This document shows, one piece after another, positions 9,596 to 19,784 of a DNA stretch of 64,000 nucleotides. This DNA is from Actinotignum urinale DSM 15805. GTDB lineage: Bacteria > Actinomycetota > Actinomycetes > Actinomycetales > Actinomycetaceae. The stretch covers positions 249,086 to 313,085 of the forward strand of contig NZ_ATUY01000002.1 of the NCBI RefSeq assembly GCF_000420445.1, written 5' to 3'. The position numbers were made by a program, and so were the translations under genes. The notes beneath the pieces were generated by a model. The model was not told the DNA's origin, ran no database searches, and saw only the letters and a list, made by a program, of their open reading frames with translations. Each line of letters starts with the position of its first letter. Positions within the stretch are counted from its first letter, which is position 1.

Positions 9596-10006
9596 GTGAA
9601 CAAACTGCAATTGAGTAAACACGCATCTGTCAGATACAGAACTGCACAATGGCGCCTAGCTTTCCGCGTAGCCATGGGGATTATTATAGGGATGTTCACC
9701 GCATTGCTTGGCACCCTCACCCACGCAGGAATGGCAGGATTTCCCGTCCTCGGGACAGACGTATGGTATGCGGGTTTAATCCTTGCAGGAATACTTGTAG
9801 CCACAGGCGCCCTATATGTATGGGATGCCTGCGGAGTAGAAGGATGGATTGCTTTTTATCTAACATCTTTTGCGCTGACCATCATATTGGTATATTTTCC
9901 CTGGAATGAAAACATATTGGTCGTCAAACCCTGGCTGGCACATGTGTGGCTAATATTAAATTCAGTGTGTGGATTATGGCCCGGCATACGACGTAAAAAC
10001 AAGTAA
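9596..10006 (+). CDS. Small integral membrane protein (136 aa)
   Basis: The frame is open further upstream into typA, but GTG at 9596 is the credible start: it follows GGAAGTAGGG and lies eight bases after the typA stop. The product has a basic N-terminus and about four hydrophobic segments, ending in a basic RRKNK tail. No catalytic motif is visible. A small unknown membrane protein after typA occurs in other actinobacteria (DUF6113-like is possible). Function unknown. Confidence 0.75.
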   Translation: MNKLQLSKHASVRYRTAQWRLAFRVAMGIIIGMFTALLGTLTHAGMAGFPVLGTDVWYAGLILAGILVATGALYVWDACGVEGWIAFYLTSFALTIILVYFPWNENILVVKPWLAHVWLILNSVCGLWPGIRRKNK

Positions 10007-10056
10007 ACTAAACGTAGTTTCAAATATTATTTCTCACGAATTTAGAAGGAAGTATT

Positions 10057-11931
10057 GTGAACGGAACTCCGGAAGAACCAACAGCACGGCCTTTTCCTTA
10101 TCCCGAGCACAACAGTGAGGGCGACGGCATAGATAACACCATGCAACAGCCGGTGCAACAAGCGCCTTTCCCGAGCTATAACGCTACAGGTGAAGAAACA
10201 CAGGTTGATACACCGTCGGATAAAAACGGGGAAAATAAGGGTTCCGTTACTAAAAACAGACGAGGAAAACTCTGGACTGCCATTATTGTTGGAATCCTTG
10301 TTCTCCTTACCCTTATGTATGTTGGCTACGCCTACATGATAAAGAACACCGTCGCCTCAGGTACGCGAGTGGCGGGAATTGATATCGGCGGACTGACAAA
10401 GGATTCCGCAACCAAAAAACTAGATAAAGAAATCGAGGCGCGCCTTGCACAGAAAATTACCGTGACGGTTGGCGACTACAAGAATGAAATCACGCCAAAA
10501 GAATACGGTGTTGCCCTAGATACGCAGAAAACCTTGAATGGAACAACAGGGTTTAGTTTGAACCCAGCCAAAGTATTTGGTCATCTATTCGGTGGAAAGA
10601 AAACACTCGAACCTCAAGCAAAGATTGATAATGCCACATACACGTCGTACATTAATCTTCTCAACGAAGAATCGGGAACCCAGCCTGTTAATGCAAGTGT
10701 GAAATTTGAAGGCACCAATCCGAAAGTTGGTCCGGGAAAAGCCGGAATGCTGGTAAATGCCAAGAAAGCTCAAACTCTTCTTACATCTCAAGCCTTCGAG
10801 GGTAAAAAAGAAATTGCTCTAAAACTTGAGGAAACAGATCCTGCTGTTACGGATAAAATCGCCCAACAATTTGCGGATACGACGGCAAAAACAATCGTAT
10901 CCGGGAATGTTGACGTCACCGTCGATGAGGCAAAAGCTCATTTCACACCAGAAAATTTGGCGTCCGTGACATCTTTCCCCGTTGTCGATAACAAACTGAC
11001 AGTGGATATTAACGCTAAAAACAGCGTCGCCATACTGCAAAAACAGGTTCCAGAGAAAATCAAACCCGGTAAAGATGCACGTATTGAAATCGTAAATCAC
11101 ACAACTCCGCAAATTATCCCGTCAGAGGATGGAACAGGTATTCCCGATGAGGAGTTGAAGAAACTGCTGTTGGAAACCATGCAAAAAAGTGACGCAAAAG
11201 ATCGCGTGATGACAGTGAAAACAGGTAAAGTCCCGGCAGCTTTCTCCACAAAAGACGCTGATGCGCTGGGAGTGAAAGAAGTAGTTGCCGAAATTTCCAC
11301 GCCATTGACGAATGATTCTGTGCGTACAACAAACCTTCGCGTGGGAACGAAAGCAATTAACAATACACTCGTTAAACCCGGAGAAACCTTCTCGCTTGAG
11401 AAAGCTCTAGGGGAAGTCGATGGCAATTCAGGATACGTGTCCTCCGACGTCGTCGTTAACGGATATATTACAAAAGCGTTGGGTGGAGGACTTTCGCAAC
11501 TTGCAACCAACACCTTCAACATCGGATACCTGGCGGGTATGGAAAATATTGAGCACAAGCCACACTCCAAGTACTTCGATCGTTACCCGATGGGACGCGA
11601 ATCCACATTCTGGGGTGGCCAAATCGACGTTAAGTGGAAGAACCGCACCCCATACGGTGCCGTTGTGGAAGCATACGTCGAGAACGGACGAGTCGTAACA
11701 AAGCTGTGGTCAACCAAGTACTTTGAGGTTACAACAACAACTTCGCAACCTCGAAACTATAGGTCCCCTGTCGTTGTGCACAAATCCGGGCCCGGTTGCA
11801 CGCCGGAACCCGCATTCGGGCGAGGATTCACGGTGACGGTTGGCCGGACAGTGAAAGAAAAGGGGAAGGTTATTGAGGATTCTTCCTACGACTGGACCTA
11901 TCAGCCCTTCAATGGAGTCGTCTGCAACTAA
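10057..11931 (+). CDS. VanW family cell-wall protein with peptidoglycan-binding repeats
   Basis: A 624-residue protein: a Pro/Gln-rich cytoplasmic N-terminus (1-68), one membrane helix (about 72-94), then a long extracellular part. AGIDIGGLTKDSA begins a region resembling PG_binding_4 domains (about 100-330). The last 200 residues contain the VanW domain, with NNTLVKPGETFSLEKALG and GGGLSQLATNTFN, and end with a Cys-containing tail. The architecture is known in Gram-positive wall proteins; the biochemical role is unclear. The GTG start is preceded by AGAAGGAAG. A strong hairpin follows. Confidence 0.88.
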   Translation: MNGTPEEPTARPFPYPEHNSEGDGIDNTMQQPVQQAPFPSYNATGEETQVDTPSDKNGENKGSVTKNRRGKLWTAIIVGILVLLTLMYVGYAYMIKNTVASGTRVAGIDIGGLTKDSATKKLDKEIEARLAQKITVTVGDYKNEITPKEYGVALDTQKTLNGTTGFSLNPAKVFGHLFGGKKTLEPQAKIDNATYTSYINLLNEESGTQPVNASVKFEGTNPKVGPGKAGMLVNAKKAQTLLTSQAFEGKKEIALKLEETDPAVTDKIAQQFADTTAKTIVSGNVDVTVDEAKAHFTPENLASVTSFPVVDNKLTVDINAKNSVAILQKQVPEKIKPGKDARIEIVNHTTPQIIPSEDGTGIPDEELKKLLLETMQKSDAKDRVMTVKTGKVPAAFSTKDADALGVKEVVAEISTPLTNDSVRTTNLRVGTKAINNTLVKPGETFSLEKALGEVDGNSGYVSSDVVVNGYITKALGGGLSQLATNTFNIGYLAGMENIEHKPHSKYFDRYPMGRESTFWGGQIDVKWKNRTPYGAVVEAYVENGRVVTKLWSTKYFEVTTTTSQPRNYRSPVVVHKSGPGCTPEPAFGRGFTVTVGRTVKEKGKVIEDSSYDWTYQPFNGVVCN

Positions 11932-11957
11932 AATTTATTAGCACATTGCCACAACCC

Positions 11958-11997
11958 GTGCCCCGGATATAAGAGTTCCCTCTTATATCCGGGGCAC
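11958..11997 (+). terminator. Hairpin after the VanW gene
   Basis: Perfect 18-bp arms 11958-11975 and 11980-11997 with loop TTCC, located 27 bases after the stop codon. There is no T-run, but position and stability fit a terminator. Confidence 0.75.
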
Positions 11998-12157
11998 CAC
12001 GTTATATCCATATCCTCCAATTTTGTCCTCTATCCTCTGTACTACATGAGTTGTTGTGCATGTAACATGTGCTGAAAAACAACAGGGAGTAAGCCTAACC
12101 TGCCTTTTCAACGTGAAACGTGGCGGGTAGTGTATAAGGGTAAGAAAGGAGTTTCAC

Positions 12158-12484
12158 ATGGCATACGTTATTGCGCTTCCCTGTGTCGATGTTAAAGACA
12201 GAGGATGTGTTGACGAATGCCCGGTTGACTGCATTTATGAAGGCGAACGCACCCTCTATATCAACCCAGACGAATGTGTTGACTGCGGAGCTTGCGAACT
12301 GGTGTGCCCCACAGAAGCCATATTTTACGAAGATGACGTTCCGGAAGAATGGTCAATTTTTACGTCAGTGAACGCAGAATTCTTTAACGAACTCGGCTCA
12401 CCGGGAGGAGCGCAAGCCCTCGGCCCCCAATCCTTCGATCACCCCTATGTTGCGGAACTTCCTGAAGGTATTAACGACAACTAG
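12158..12484 (+). CDS. fdxA: Seven-iron ferredoxin (3Fe-4S/4Fe-4S)
   Basis: A 108-residue FdxA-type ferredoxin. Near the N-terminus it has CVDVKDRGCVDECPVDC, and near residues 46-56 CVDCGACELVCP, the cysteine pattern of actinobacterial ferredoxins with one [3Fe-4S] and one [4Fe-4S] cluster. A conserved acidic C-terminal tail follows. It carries electrons in the cytosol; the FprA-type reductase at 57396 in this window is a possible partner, which is inference. The ATG follows AAAGGAG. Confidence 0.95.
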   Translation: MAYVIALPCVDVKDRGCVDECPVDCIYEGERTLYINPDECVDCGACELVCPTEAIFYEDDVPEEWSIFTSVNAEFFNELGSPGGAQALGPQSFDHPYVAELPEGINDN

Positions 12485-12492
12485 CAAACCAC

Positions 12493-12555
12493 ATCAACGG
12501 TCAAAATGTGACGGCTCGTCACCTATCAACGGTCAAAAATATGACCACTCATCAC
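12493..12555. repeat. 32-bp tandem duplication after fdxA
   Basis: Two imperfect copies begin ATCAACGGTCAAAA at 12493 and 12525, period 32. The block starts nine bases after the fdxA stop, between convergent genes. Confidence 0.85.
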
Positions 12556-12592
12556 TTTTCCCATCACATATGTCGGCATATATTTTGCTAAA

Positions 12593-13909
12593 TTAAAGGA
12601 TAAACTTCTCTTTTAACATCGACCATGAAGCAGCGAATGACGGCAGAAGAGGTAGGGTTTCAACGTCGTCAATATTGACCCAACGCAATTCGGAGGACTC
12701 CTTATCCTTAATTGCTTCAACACCATCGGGACATTGAGCTACGAACGTAGAATATTGCCAATCGTTATGGTCGAGAACATACTCACCCACAGGCTTGAAA
12801 ATAGAGGGAGAAATGCTAGTTTCTTCCTCGAATTCGCGTGAAGCACCTTCCCACGGAGTCTCGGACCAATTGACGGCACCACCGGGGAATCCCCATGTTC
12901 CGCCCGAATGGCTCCACAGGCTACGAAGTTGAAGTAGGACTTGGAGTTCCGGCCCGTGGTGGTTCTCGTGGTTTAAGCGATGCTCTGTGTGGTTTGTTGT
13001 AGCCTTATCTAGCGTGGTGTGGCTCGCGAAGTGCTCTTGTTCGTTTAGCGACCCTCGTTCTCTTTGTTTGCCGACGTCGTGAGCTTTGTCTTCGCCCAGC
13101 TCAAAATGTTCACGAAAAGCCAGGATTCCACCCGCGCCGTTCATGCCCCAATGCGTATGCCCGCACGAGCACAACATAAAGCCATCCGCATTCCTATGTC
13201 CGCGCTTAGATTTTGTTGCCAATAATGTTGCTGCTTCATCACTGAGGGTCCCATATTCAGGTTCAAACGGCGGTTCCCACAATTGCGTGAGGCTCAGCCC
13301 GAAACCCTCCATAAGCTGGCGCAACAGTGGCAGGGAAATCCCTACAACACCGTGATAATCACCCTCGATATTATCGATGAAACTGCCACCCAACCCGTCG
13401 GCGGTAAATGATCCCGCAACCTCGATCGGCTCTCCGGTGGCAATATAAGCATCAATAAATTCCGCGCTAAACGGCGCAAAAGTTACGCGCGCGTGGCTCA
13501 CGCCGGCCAAAGATTTTCCACTCCCCACATGAACGAGGCAATGTCCGGTGTGAAGAATGCCTGTTTTTCCAGACATCGCCAACAAGCGTTCTCGCGCGTT
13601 TTCGGGAGAGTGAGGTTTTCCGTACACAACGCCGTCGAATTCAAACATAGAATCGCAACCAATAACGAAATCCGTAGGTGTGTGAAGATTCCGCGCAACG
13701 GCACGGCTTTTCGCGCTCGCCAGCGCCATAACCTGGCGTGTGGGGGTTGCTTGGATGTTTCGTAATACCTCTTCTTCATCAACTCCCGACACTTGAACAT
13801 TAGCGTGAATACCAGCGTTGCGGAGGGTTGCCAGACGCGCGGGTGATTTACTTGCCAGTGTGAGAGTGAGATGGGGAAGGCGCGTATGGGAAACGTTTCT
13901 AGTATTCAT
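12593..13909 (-). CDS. Fusion of Maf-type nucleotide pyrophosphatase and NUDIX hydrolase
   Basis: A 438-residue two-enzyme fusion. Residues 15-215 are a Maf domain: LASKSPARLATLRNAGI at the start, GCDSMFEFDG near 90 and GDYHGVVGISLPLL near 200. Residues about 245-438 are a NUDIX protein with the C-x-CGHTHWG segment often seen at the start of actinobacterial NUDIX enzymes and a NUDIX box G-x5-E-x7-REFEEE near 365. A His/Glu-rich linker of about 60 residues interrupts the NUDIX part. Both families cleave non-canonical or damaged nucleoside triphosphates. No frameshift is needed; one continuous frame encodes both. Confidence 0.9.
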   Translation of the reverse strand: MNTRNVSHTRLPHLTLTLASKSPARLATLRNAGIHANVQVSGVDEEEVLRNIQATPTRQVMALASAKSRAVARNLHTPTDFVIGCDSMFEFDGVVYGKPHSPENARERLLAMSGKTGILHTGHCLVHVGSGKSLAGVSHARVTFAPFSAEFIDAYIATGEPIEVAGSFTADGLGGSFIDNIEGDYHGVVGISLPLLRQLMEGFGLSLTQLWEPPFEPEYGTLSDEAATLLATKSKRGHRNADGFMLCSCGHTHWGMNGAGGILAFREHFELGEDKAHDVGKQRERGSLNEQEHFASHTTLDKATTNHTEHRLNHENHHGPELQVLLQLRSLWSHSGGTWGFPGGAVNWSETPWEGASREFEEETSISPSIFKPVGEYVLDHNDWQYSTFVAQCPDGVEAIKDKESSELRWVNIDDVETLPLLPSFAASWSMLKEKFIL

Positions 13910-14276
13910 TCCTACAACTTTCGTCGACGAAACACTGATTTTATCTTACTCGCCGGTGTTGCTGTGCTTCGTTATGTGGTAAGTGCGTAGGCAAACGTTT
14001 TGATGGAAGAACGAAATCAGAGATGTGTGGTAGGTGTGTAGGTGTGGGTGTAGGTGTGGGTAGCGACGGTGTTCGCGTCTTTTCCTTCATTAACGAGGTG
14101 TAGGGGCGTACGAAATTAGTGGCGTGTTATGCGAGGCGGTATGTAGTTATGTGCCGAAGGTGCGTGGAGGATAAAATTAAGGGTTGGACATTAATGCACA
14201 CATAGACTAAAGTGTGACATAAAACACTGTCCGTGGGTTGGGGCGGTGCGCTTAAAGATGAAGAATCGAGTATAAA
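13910..14276. other. Intergenic region upstream of the cyclase
   Basis: These 367 bases between divergent genes hold no recognised gene. A GT-rich stretch at 14030-14062 repeats GTGTAGGTGTGG. The cyclase promoter must be here, but no clear pair of boxes was found. Confidence 0.45.
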
Positions 14277-15608
14277 GTGTTTCCCGAAAAAATGGATTTT
14301 AAGACAACGGAAAGTCAGGGTGTATCACCGACTTTTCACTCGTCTGCGTCTCAATCGGGTCCTTACTCATTATCAATAGACGAAGAACGCGGAATGTCGT
14401 CGAACCTCATTCAATCAATGTACGAAAAAGCCATGGAAAATCAGCCCCAAACCGGCGGATTTGAAACAATCCAGGGACGCGTCGTCATCCCACGCGAAGG
14501 AACATGGGAAGATGAACCGATAACGCACACGCCCGAAACGGAAAGCGAAGTTTCTGAAAAATCTGAAGAATACTACGAAACCTACACACAACATCTTTCC
14601 GAATCTTTCATCGACGAACTTGAGGGTGGCAAAGCCCAATACACGTTAGAGCAAGCAGAACAACTTAGCGGATTGCCCAAAGATAAAATCCGCAGATTCT
14701 GGCTTCTCATGGGATTCCCAACCATTGAAGACGATAATGAGGAGCGCATTTTTTCCGACGGCGACATCAAAGCCATGAAAGATTTGGGGCTCGCTATTAA
14801 ATATGACCTGCTTGACGACGCCGGGATTTCCTCGCTTCTGCGCGCAGATTCCCATATGAGTGACAGGCTCCTACAGTGGCATATGGAAACCCTCGTTGAA
14901 TATGCTCAACGCGCCTTCAACTACAATACGGCCTCTGCACATCGCTGGGCTCTCGATTACTTCCACGATAATAAACTCTTCATTTCTGAGCTTTTCGAAT
15001 ATGCGTGGAATCGGCAAATGGCGGCGCTTATCCGGCACGCCGAAGCTGAAATTGAGCAAATGGATAGTGACGAAAGCCAAGCAAACCGCGTATTTAGAGC
15101 CGTTGGTTTTATAGATATTGTTTCCTTCACCAACCGTACGGAGCATCTCAACGTTTCTCAGTTTGCTTCACTCATCGAGCGTTTCGATTACGTGTGTAGA
15201 GCCGTCATCACCTCCAATGGCGGGCGCGTTGTGAAATCCATGGGTGACGCTTTCCTCTTTGTCGCCGACGATGTTCTCACTGGAGCAAACGTCGTATGTA
15301 AAGCAGTTGAGCAATTCCGCAACGTTCCTGAATTGCCTGCCGTTCGCGCCTCCCTCACATGGGGGAAAATCCTCGGACGTTTCGGGGATGTTTTCGGCCC
15401 GCCTGTCAATCTCGTGGCTCGCCTCGCAGACATAGCTTCCCCGGGAACAATTCTTACCACAAAATCGCTTACCCAAAGATTGTCGATGGTGGCGAAAGAT
15501 CAGTTCCATATGATTGATGTGGGAAATACGAACCTTCAAGGGCTCGGGGAAAAACGAGTTTTCGAACTCCGTCGTAAAAATTCTGATATCGGACTACCTC
15601 AAATGTAG
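14277..15608 (+). CDS. Class III adenylate cyclase with N-terminal regulatory domain
   Basis: A 443-residue soluble cyclase. The N-terminal ~120 residues are acidic and low in complexity. Residues about 120-240 resemble the adenylate-cyclase regulatory domain of mycobacterial Rv1264 (YTLEQAEQLSGLPKDKIRRF). The catalytic domain (about 265-435) has FIDIVSFT with the first metal Asp, KSMGDAFLF with the second metal Asp and an adenine-type Lys, and FGPPVNLVARLAD. It should make cAMP from ATP. The start is uncertain: GTG 14277, ATG 14292 and ATG 14394 are all in frame and none has a good Shine-Dalgarno. It is followed 26 bases later by a two-component system. Confidence 0.88.
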   Translation: MFPEKMDFKTTESQGVSPTFHSSASQSGPYSLSIDEERGMSSNLIQSMYEKAMENQPQTGGFETIQGRVVIPREGTWEDEPITHTPETESEVSEKSEEYYETYTQHLSESFIDELEGGKAQYTLEQAEQLSGLPKDKIRRFWLLMGFPTIEDDNEERIFSDGDIKAMKDLGLAIKYDLLDDAGISSLLRADSHMSDRLLQWHMETLVEYAQRAFNYNTASAHRWALDYFHDNKLFISELFEYAWNRQMAALIRHAEAEIEQMDSDESQANRVFRAVGFIDIVSFTNRTEHLNVSQFASLIERFDYVCRAVITSNGGRVVKSMGDAFLFVADDVLTGANVVCKAVEQFRNVPELPAVRASLTWGKILGRFGDVFGPPVNLVARLADIASPGTILTTKSLTQRLSMVAKDQFHMIDVGNTNLQGLGEKRVFELRRKNSDIGLPQM

Positions 15609-15622
15609 TGCACAATGTGGAA

Positions 15623-15628
15623 TAGACT
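15623..15628 (+). promoter_or_regulatory. -10 hexamer of a probable leaderless response-regulator transcript
   Basis: TAGACT is followed by six bases and the GTG at 15635. The hexamer lies just after the cyclase stop, so the two-component pair has a likely promoter of its own. Confidence 0.6.
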
Positions 15629-15634
15629 GTAACC

Positions 15635-16327
15635 GTGACTACCTTGCTACTTGTTGAAGACGACACCTCAATCTCTGAGCCGCTCACCCGCGCTCTGAGC
15701 CGTGAAGGCTACACTATTTTGACGGCAACAACCGGGCAGGAAGCGCTTGACGCGCTCGATGAATGCGAATCTGGCATTGAGATTATGCTCCTCGATTTGG
15801 GTTTACCCGATATGGACGGGCTTGATGTGGCACGCAACGCGCGCAACCAAGGATACGATTTCCCAATCCTTATTCTCACAGCGCGCAGTGAAGAAGTAGA
15901 TATGGTGGTTGGGCTGGATGTTGGGGCGGATGATTACGTCACTAAGCCTTTCCGGCTGGCAGAACTTCTTGCACGTGTGCGCGCACTTCTGCGTCGCTGG
16001 GATCGCGGATCTACAAATGCCCCGGAGATTCTTACGATCCAAGATATTAGCCTTGATATTCCCGCCAGAACGGTGTCAAAAAACGGACGCGAACTTCACT
16101 TGACCAACAAAGAATTCGATCTTCTCGTTGCCCTAATGAGTGACGCGGGCAATGCCATTAGCCGTGAAAAACTTCTCTCAACCGTCTGGGGTGAGGGAAA
16201 CGCCGAATCCACAAAGAAACTGGATATGCACATTTCGTGGTTGCGCAGAAAACTTGGCGAGGATGTGGAAAAACCACGATATATCGCGACGGTACGCGGA
16301 GTGGGATTCCGGTTCGAGGCTGAATAA
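15635..16327 (+). CDS. OmpR-family response regulator
   Basis: A 230-residue DNA-binding response regulator. The receiver domain (1-118) has the acidic pair EDD at 8-10, phospho-acceptor D54 in LLDLGLPDMDG and Lys in YVTKPF near 105. The winged-helix domain (about 130-230) has SREKLLSTVWGEG and RRKLGEDVEKPRYIATVRGVG-type recognition elements. The start is GTG with no Shine-Dalgarno and a -10 hexamer six bases upstream. The kinase gene follows nine bases after the stop. Target genes unknown. Confidence 0.93.
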   Translation: MTTLLLVEDDTSISEPLTRALSREGYTILTATTGQEALDALDECESGIEIMLLDLGLPDMDGLDVARNARNQGYDFPILILTARSEEVDMVVGLDVGADDYVTKPFRLAELLARVRALLRRWDRGSTNAPEILTIQDISLDIPARTVSKNGRELHLTNKEFDLLVALMSDAGNAISREKLLSTVWGEGNAESTKKLDMHISWLRRKLGEDVEKPRYIATVRGVGFRFEAE

Positions 16328-16336
16328 GACTGAATA

Positions 16337-17407
16337 ATGCGCCGACGTTTCCTCCTCATGACCACGATGGTTGCAGGTGTCGCCATCATATTGTTGACCG
16401 GACCAATTGCCTTCACGGTGTGGCGCGTGTGGGGGCGCGACCTGAGCTATCTCACCGTGCGCCACGATATGATTGTGTTTTTCTGCCTTGAAATAATAGG
16501 CATTGTGGCTACGGTCATCCTTGCGGTGGCGCTCGCGTTGTGGCAGTCGCGTAAGATTTCGGCACCGCTGATTTATCTTGCGGCAGCTACCGAACAGCTG
16601 GGGTCGGGGACGACGCGCCCGGTGATTACACCCAGTGGAATTGAAGAAATCGACCTTGTTTTTAATGAAATCGAACGCGCAGGGGATCGCGTTGCCGGGC
16701 GTCTTAGCGCCGAGCGCCAATTTTCTGCGGATGCGTCACATCAGTTGCGTACGCCTCTTACTTCTTTGTCGATGCGTTTGGAAGAAATTGAATACCTTAC
16801 CGACGATAAGGATGTGAAGTCTGAGGTTAATGCGTGCCTGGAACAGGTGGAGCGACTCACCAATGTTGTCACCAACCTTTTGGAATCTTCTCACCATATT
16901 CAGGCGCAGAGCGAAGCTGTTGCCCTTCAACCGATTTTCACTCAGCAACTGTCCGAGTGGGCACGTCCTTTCGCGCTCGCGTACCGAAAAATCACGTTCA
17001 AAGCTGGAAAACATGGCCCGGTTTTGGCTGACCCTCGCGCACTTTCCCAAATTATTGCGACCCTCGTCGAAAATTCGCTCCGTTACGGAAAAGGTACGAC
17101 GACGGTGACCTCAAACGCGCAGGGACGCACCGTGGTGATTCAGGTTGCCGATGAAGGTAAGGGAGTGGATGAGGAATTTGCGCAAACAATTTTTACGAAG
17201 GGCTTTTCCACGGGAGGGTCGACGGGAATCGGGCTGTATGTTGCCCGGCAGTTGGCGCAGCGAAACAACGGAAAACTTGAGTTGACGCAGGCTAAACCTG
17301 CTGTTTTTTCTCTCGTTTTATCGGCGCTTCCCGAGGAGCTTGATCCCGCGAAAGTTTTGCCGGCCGGTGGCGTGATTGCCGTTGGCGCACGCAAGCGCCG
17401 GATTTAG
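16337..17407 (+). CDS. Sensor histidine kinase
   Basis: A 356-residue kinase with two membrane helices (about 8-29 and 45-69) joined by only about 15 residues, so it has no sizeable extracellular sensor and may sense the membrane or a partner protein. A HAMP-like stretch precedes the phospho-acceptor H135 in [12 protein letters not shown]. The ATPase part has VENSLRYG (N box), [11 protein letters not shown] (G1) and [13 protein letters not shown] (G2). It should phosphorylate the adjacent regulator. The stimulus is unknown. Confidence 0.92.
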   Translation: MRRRFLLMTTMVAGVAIILLTGPIAFTVWRVWGRDLSYLTVRHDMIVFFCLEIIGIVATVILAVALALWQSRKISAPLIYLAAATEQLGSGTTRPVITPSGIEEIDLVFNEIERAGDRVAGRLSAERQFSADASHQLRTPLTSLSMRLEEIEYLTDDKDVKSEVNACLEQVERLTNVVTNLLESSHHIQAQSEAVALQPIFTQQLSEWARPFALAYRKITFKAGKHGPVLADPRALSQIIATLVENSLRYGKGTTTVTSNAQGRTVVIQVADEGKGVDEEFAQTIFTKGFSTGGSTGIGLYVARQLAQRNNGKLELTQAKPAVFSLVLSALPEELDPAKVLPAGGVIAVGARKRRI

Positions 17408-17477
17408 CCGCTCCTTGACACGGCCGGGCACTCCTGGAAATCTTGGAGGAAAGTATTCGGCAATTTTGGGAGTCACT

Positions 17478-19781
17478 ATGCCAACTATTACCAGCGTTTC
17501 GGGTTTTCCACGCATTGGACAGCACAGAGAACTGAAAAAAGCGATCGAAAACTACTGGAAGGGAATGACTCCCATCGAAGAGATGCGCAAGGTCGCAGCC
17601 GAATTGCGTGCAAGCCACTGGCAGGCTCAAAAAGACGCCGGAATTACGCTCATCCCCAGTAACGATTTCAGTTATTACGATCAGGTCCTCGATACCGCAA
17701 TTTTGCTGGGAGCTATTCCGCAACGTTACAGCGCCCTCGGTTTCGAGAGTCCCGAAGAAACCCTCTTCGCTATGGCTCGTGGCTATCAGGACGAACGCGG
17801 GGACGTCACGGCACTACCGATGAAAAAATGGTTCACGACGAATTACCACTATCTCGTTCCGGAAGTCGATCCTGGCACCCCGTTCCGTCTTTCAAGCACA
17901 AAACCATTCGATGAATTCACGGAGGCGCTCACCCAGGGAATCGCCACAAAACCCGTGCTCATCGGCCCCTACACATTCTTTAAACTCGCAACCGACGCCT
18001 CAAACGAACCCCTTGTTCCCACCCCAGAACTCGTCGGTAGCCTTATTGCGACATATGTGGAGATTGTTCGTAAGTTTGTTACGCTCGGTGCCACGTGGCT
18101 CCAGTTTGATGAACCGTACCTTGTTCTCGACAAGAACGACGACGATATTGCGTTCTTCACCTCCCTCTATGAACCTATTCTTAACGCTCGTGAAGATGGC
18201 GCCAAGATTTTACTCAACACATATTTCGGTCATATTGCGGATGTTTATGAAGCCGTCCAGGCCCTAGGTTTTGATGCTGTTGGCCTTGATCTTGTGGAGG
18301 GTAAAGAAGAGAACCTCGCCGTCGTCGAAAAAAATGGTGTAAATCCGCATACAACACTATGTGCCGGGGTCGTGAACGGACGTAACATTTGGAGAAATAA
18401 CTATGCGGATACTCTGGAAACTCTCACCAGACTCCGCAAGCATACAGAAAATATTGCGGTGAACACCGCATGTTCCCTTCTTCACGTTCCCTACACCACA
18501 GCAGATGAAACGGATCTAGCGGCTGAGGTTACGCAACATTTCGCTTTCGCGGTGGAAAAGCTTGGAGAACTGCGAGATATTGCGGTTCTTGCGGATCCAC
18601 ACACCCCGGAGGCAGAAAAAGAAGCGATTCTTGCACAGAACGTAAGCCTTTTTGCGGGCAACCGTGTGGAGCGTGATGCTCAACTGGCACAGCGTATTGC
18701 TGATTTAACCGACGCGAACTATGTGCGCACACCGGCGCGCGACGAGCGAGCGGTTGCTCAACGCGCCGCCCTGTGCCTGCCCATCTTACCCACCACAACA
18801 ATCGGTTCCTTCCCGCAAACACAGGAAGTTCGCGTTGCGAGGGCGAGGTTCCGGCGGGGAGAAATGAGCGAAAGCGATTACCATACTTTCATAGCGGAAC
18901 AGATTATTTCCTGCCTCCGCGCCCAAGAAAACACTGGCTTGGATGTTTTGGTTCATGGAGAATTTGAACGCAACGACATGGTCGAGTACTTCGGGCAACA
19001 CCTCAATGGTTTCAAGTTCACCAAGAATGCCTGGGTGCAGTCCTACGGGACGCGATGCGTAAAGCCTCCAATCGTGTGGTCAGATGTTAGCCGGGCTGAA
19101 CCAATGACTGTGGAATGGTCTGCTTTTGCTCAAAGTAACACGGACCATCCGGTGAAAGGGATGCTTACCGGGCCGGTCACGATTTTGAATTGGTCCTGGC
19201 CACGCGAAGATATGAGTAACGAGGAGCAGACCACGCAGTTGGCGCTCGCAATCCGCGATGAGGTTTTGGATTTGGAAGCCACCGGAATTAGGGTTATTCA
19301 GATCGACGAAGCAGCCCTGCGCGAAAAGCTACCGCTACGTAAGAGCGATTGGCACACGAAATATTTGGATTGGGCAATTCCGGCCTTCCGCCTTGTGCAT
19401 TCCGGCGTAAAACCAACAACGCAAATCCATACCCACATGTGCTATTCCGAATTCAACGATATAATCCGCGATATTGACGCAATGGACGCGGACGTGATTT
19501 CCTTCGAAGCCTCGCGTGGTGAACTCGTGGTGTTGGATGCCATTGAGGACGCACATTTCCAGACTCAGGTTGGGCCGGGCGTATACGATATCCACTCCCC
19601 GAGAATCCCAACACAGGTGGAAATCGAGGGACGAATCAAAGAAATCCTGGCAAAAATAGATGTACATCAGGTGTGGATTAACCCCGATTGTGGCTTGAAA
19701 ACACGCGGAAACGCTGAAACGTGGCCGTCGCTTGAACATGTTGTTGCCGCAACGCGATCTCTACGAAAATCTGTGAGTTAA
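17478..19781 (+). CDS. metE: Cobalamin-independent methionine synthase
   Basis: A 767-residue MetE. The frame is open upstream, but ATG 17478 ([14 protein letters not shown]) is the family start and follows GGGAG. The two-barrel architecture is complete. Zinc ligands in the C-terminal half are visible in HMCYSEF (His and Cys near 640), a conserved Glu in SFEASRGE, and the Cys of NPDCGLKTR near 725. It transfers methyl from 5-methyl-THF-polyglutamate to homocysteine without B12. metF follows directly and supplies methyl-THF. No B12 riboswitch is visible in the short upstream gap. Confidence 0.97.
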   Translation: MPTITSVSGFPRIGQHRELKKAIENYWKGMTPIEEMRKVAAELRASHWQAQKDAGITLIPSNDFSYYDQVLDTAILLGAIPQRYSALGFESPEETLFAMARGYQDERGDVTALPMKKWFTTNYHYLVPEVDPGTPFRLSSTKPFDEFTEALTQGIATKPVLIGPYTFFKLATDASNEPLVPTPELVGSLIATYVEIVRKFVTLGATWLQFDEPYLVLDKNDDDIAFFTSLYEPILNAREDGAKILLNTYFGHIADVYEAVQALGFDAVGLDLVEGKEENLAVVEKNGVNPHTTLCAGVVNGRNIWRNNYADTLETLTRLRKHTENIAVNTACSLLHVPYTTADETDLAAEVTQHFAFAVEKLGELRDIAVLADPHTPEAEKEAILAQNVSLFAGNRVERDAQLAQRIADLTDANYVRTPARDERAVAQRAALCLPILPTTTIGSFPQTQEVRVARARFRRGEMSESDYHTFIAEQIISCLRAQENTGLDVLVHGEFERNDMVEYFGQHLNGFKFTKNAWVQSYGTRCVKPPIVWSDVSRAEPMTVEWSAFAQSNTDHPVKGMLTGPVTILNWSWPREDMSNEEQTTQLALAIRDEVLDLEATGIRVIQIDEAALREKLPLRKSDWHTKYLDWAIPAFRLVHSGVKPTTQIHTHMCYSEFNDIIRDIDAMDADVISFEASRGELVVLDAIEDAHFQTQVGPGVYDIHSPRIPTQVEIEGRIKEILAKIDVHQVWINPDCGLKTRGNAETWPSLEHVVAATRSLRKSVS

Positions 19782-19784
19782 CTG

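Noticed and set aside
17408..17477. A cobalamin or SAM riboswitch before metE
   Set aside because: Only 70 bases separate the kinase stop and metE, and no conserved riboswitch core was seen.
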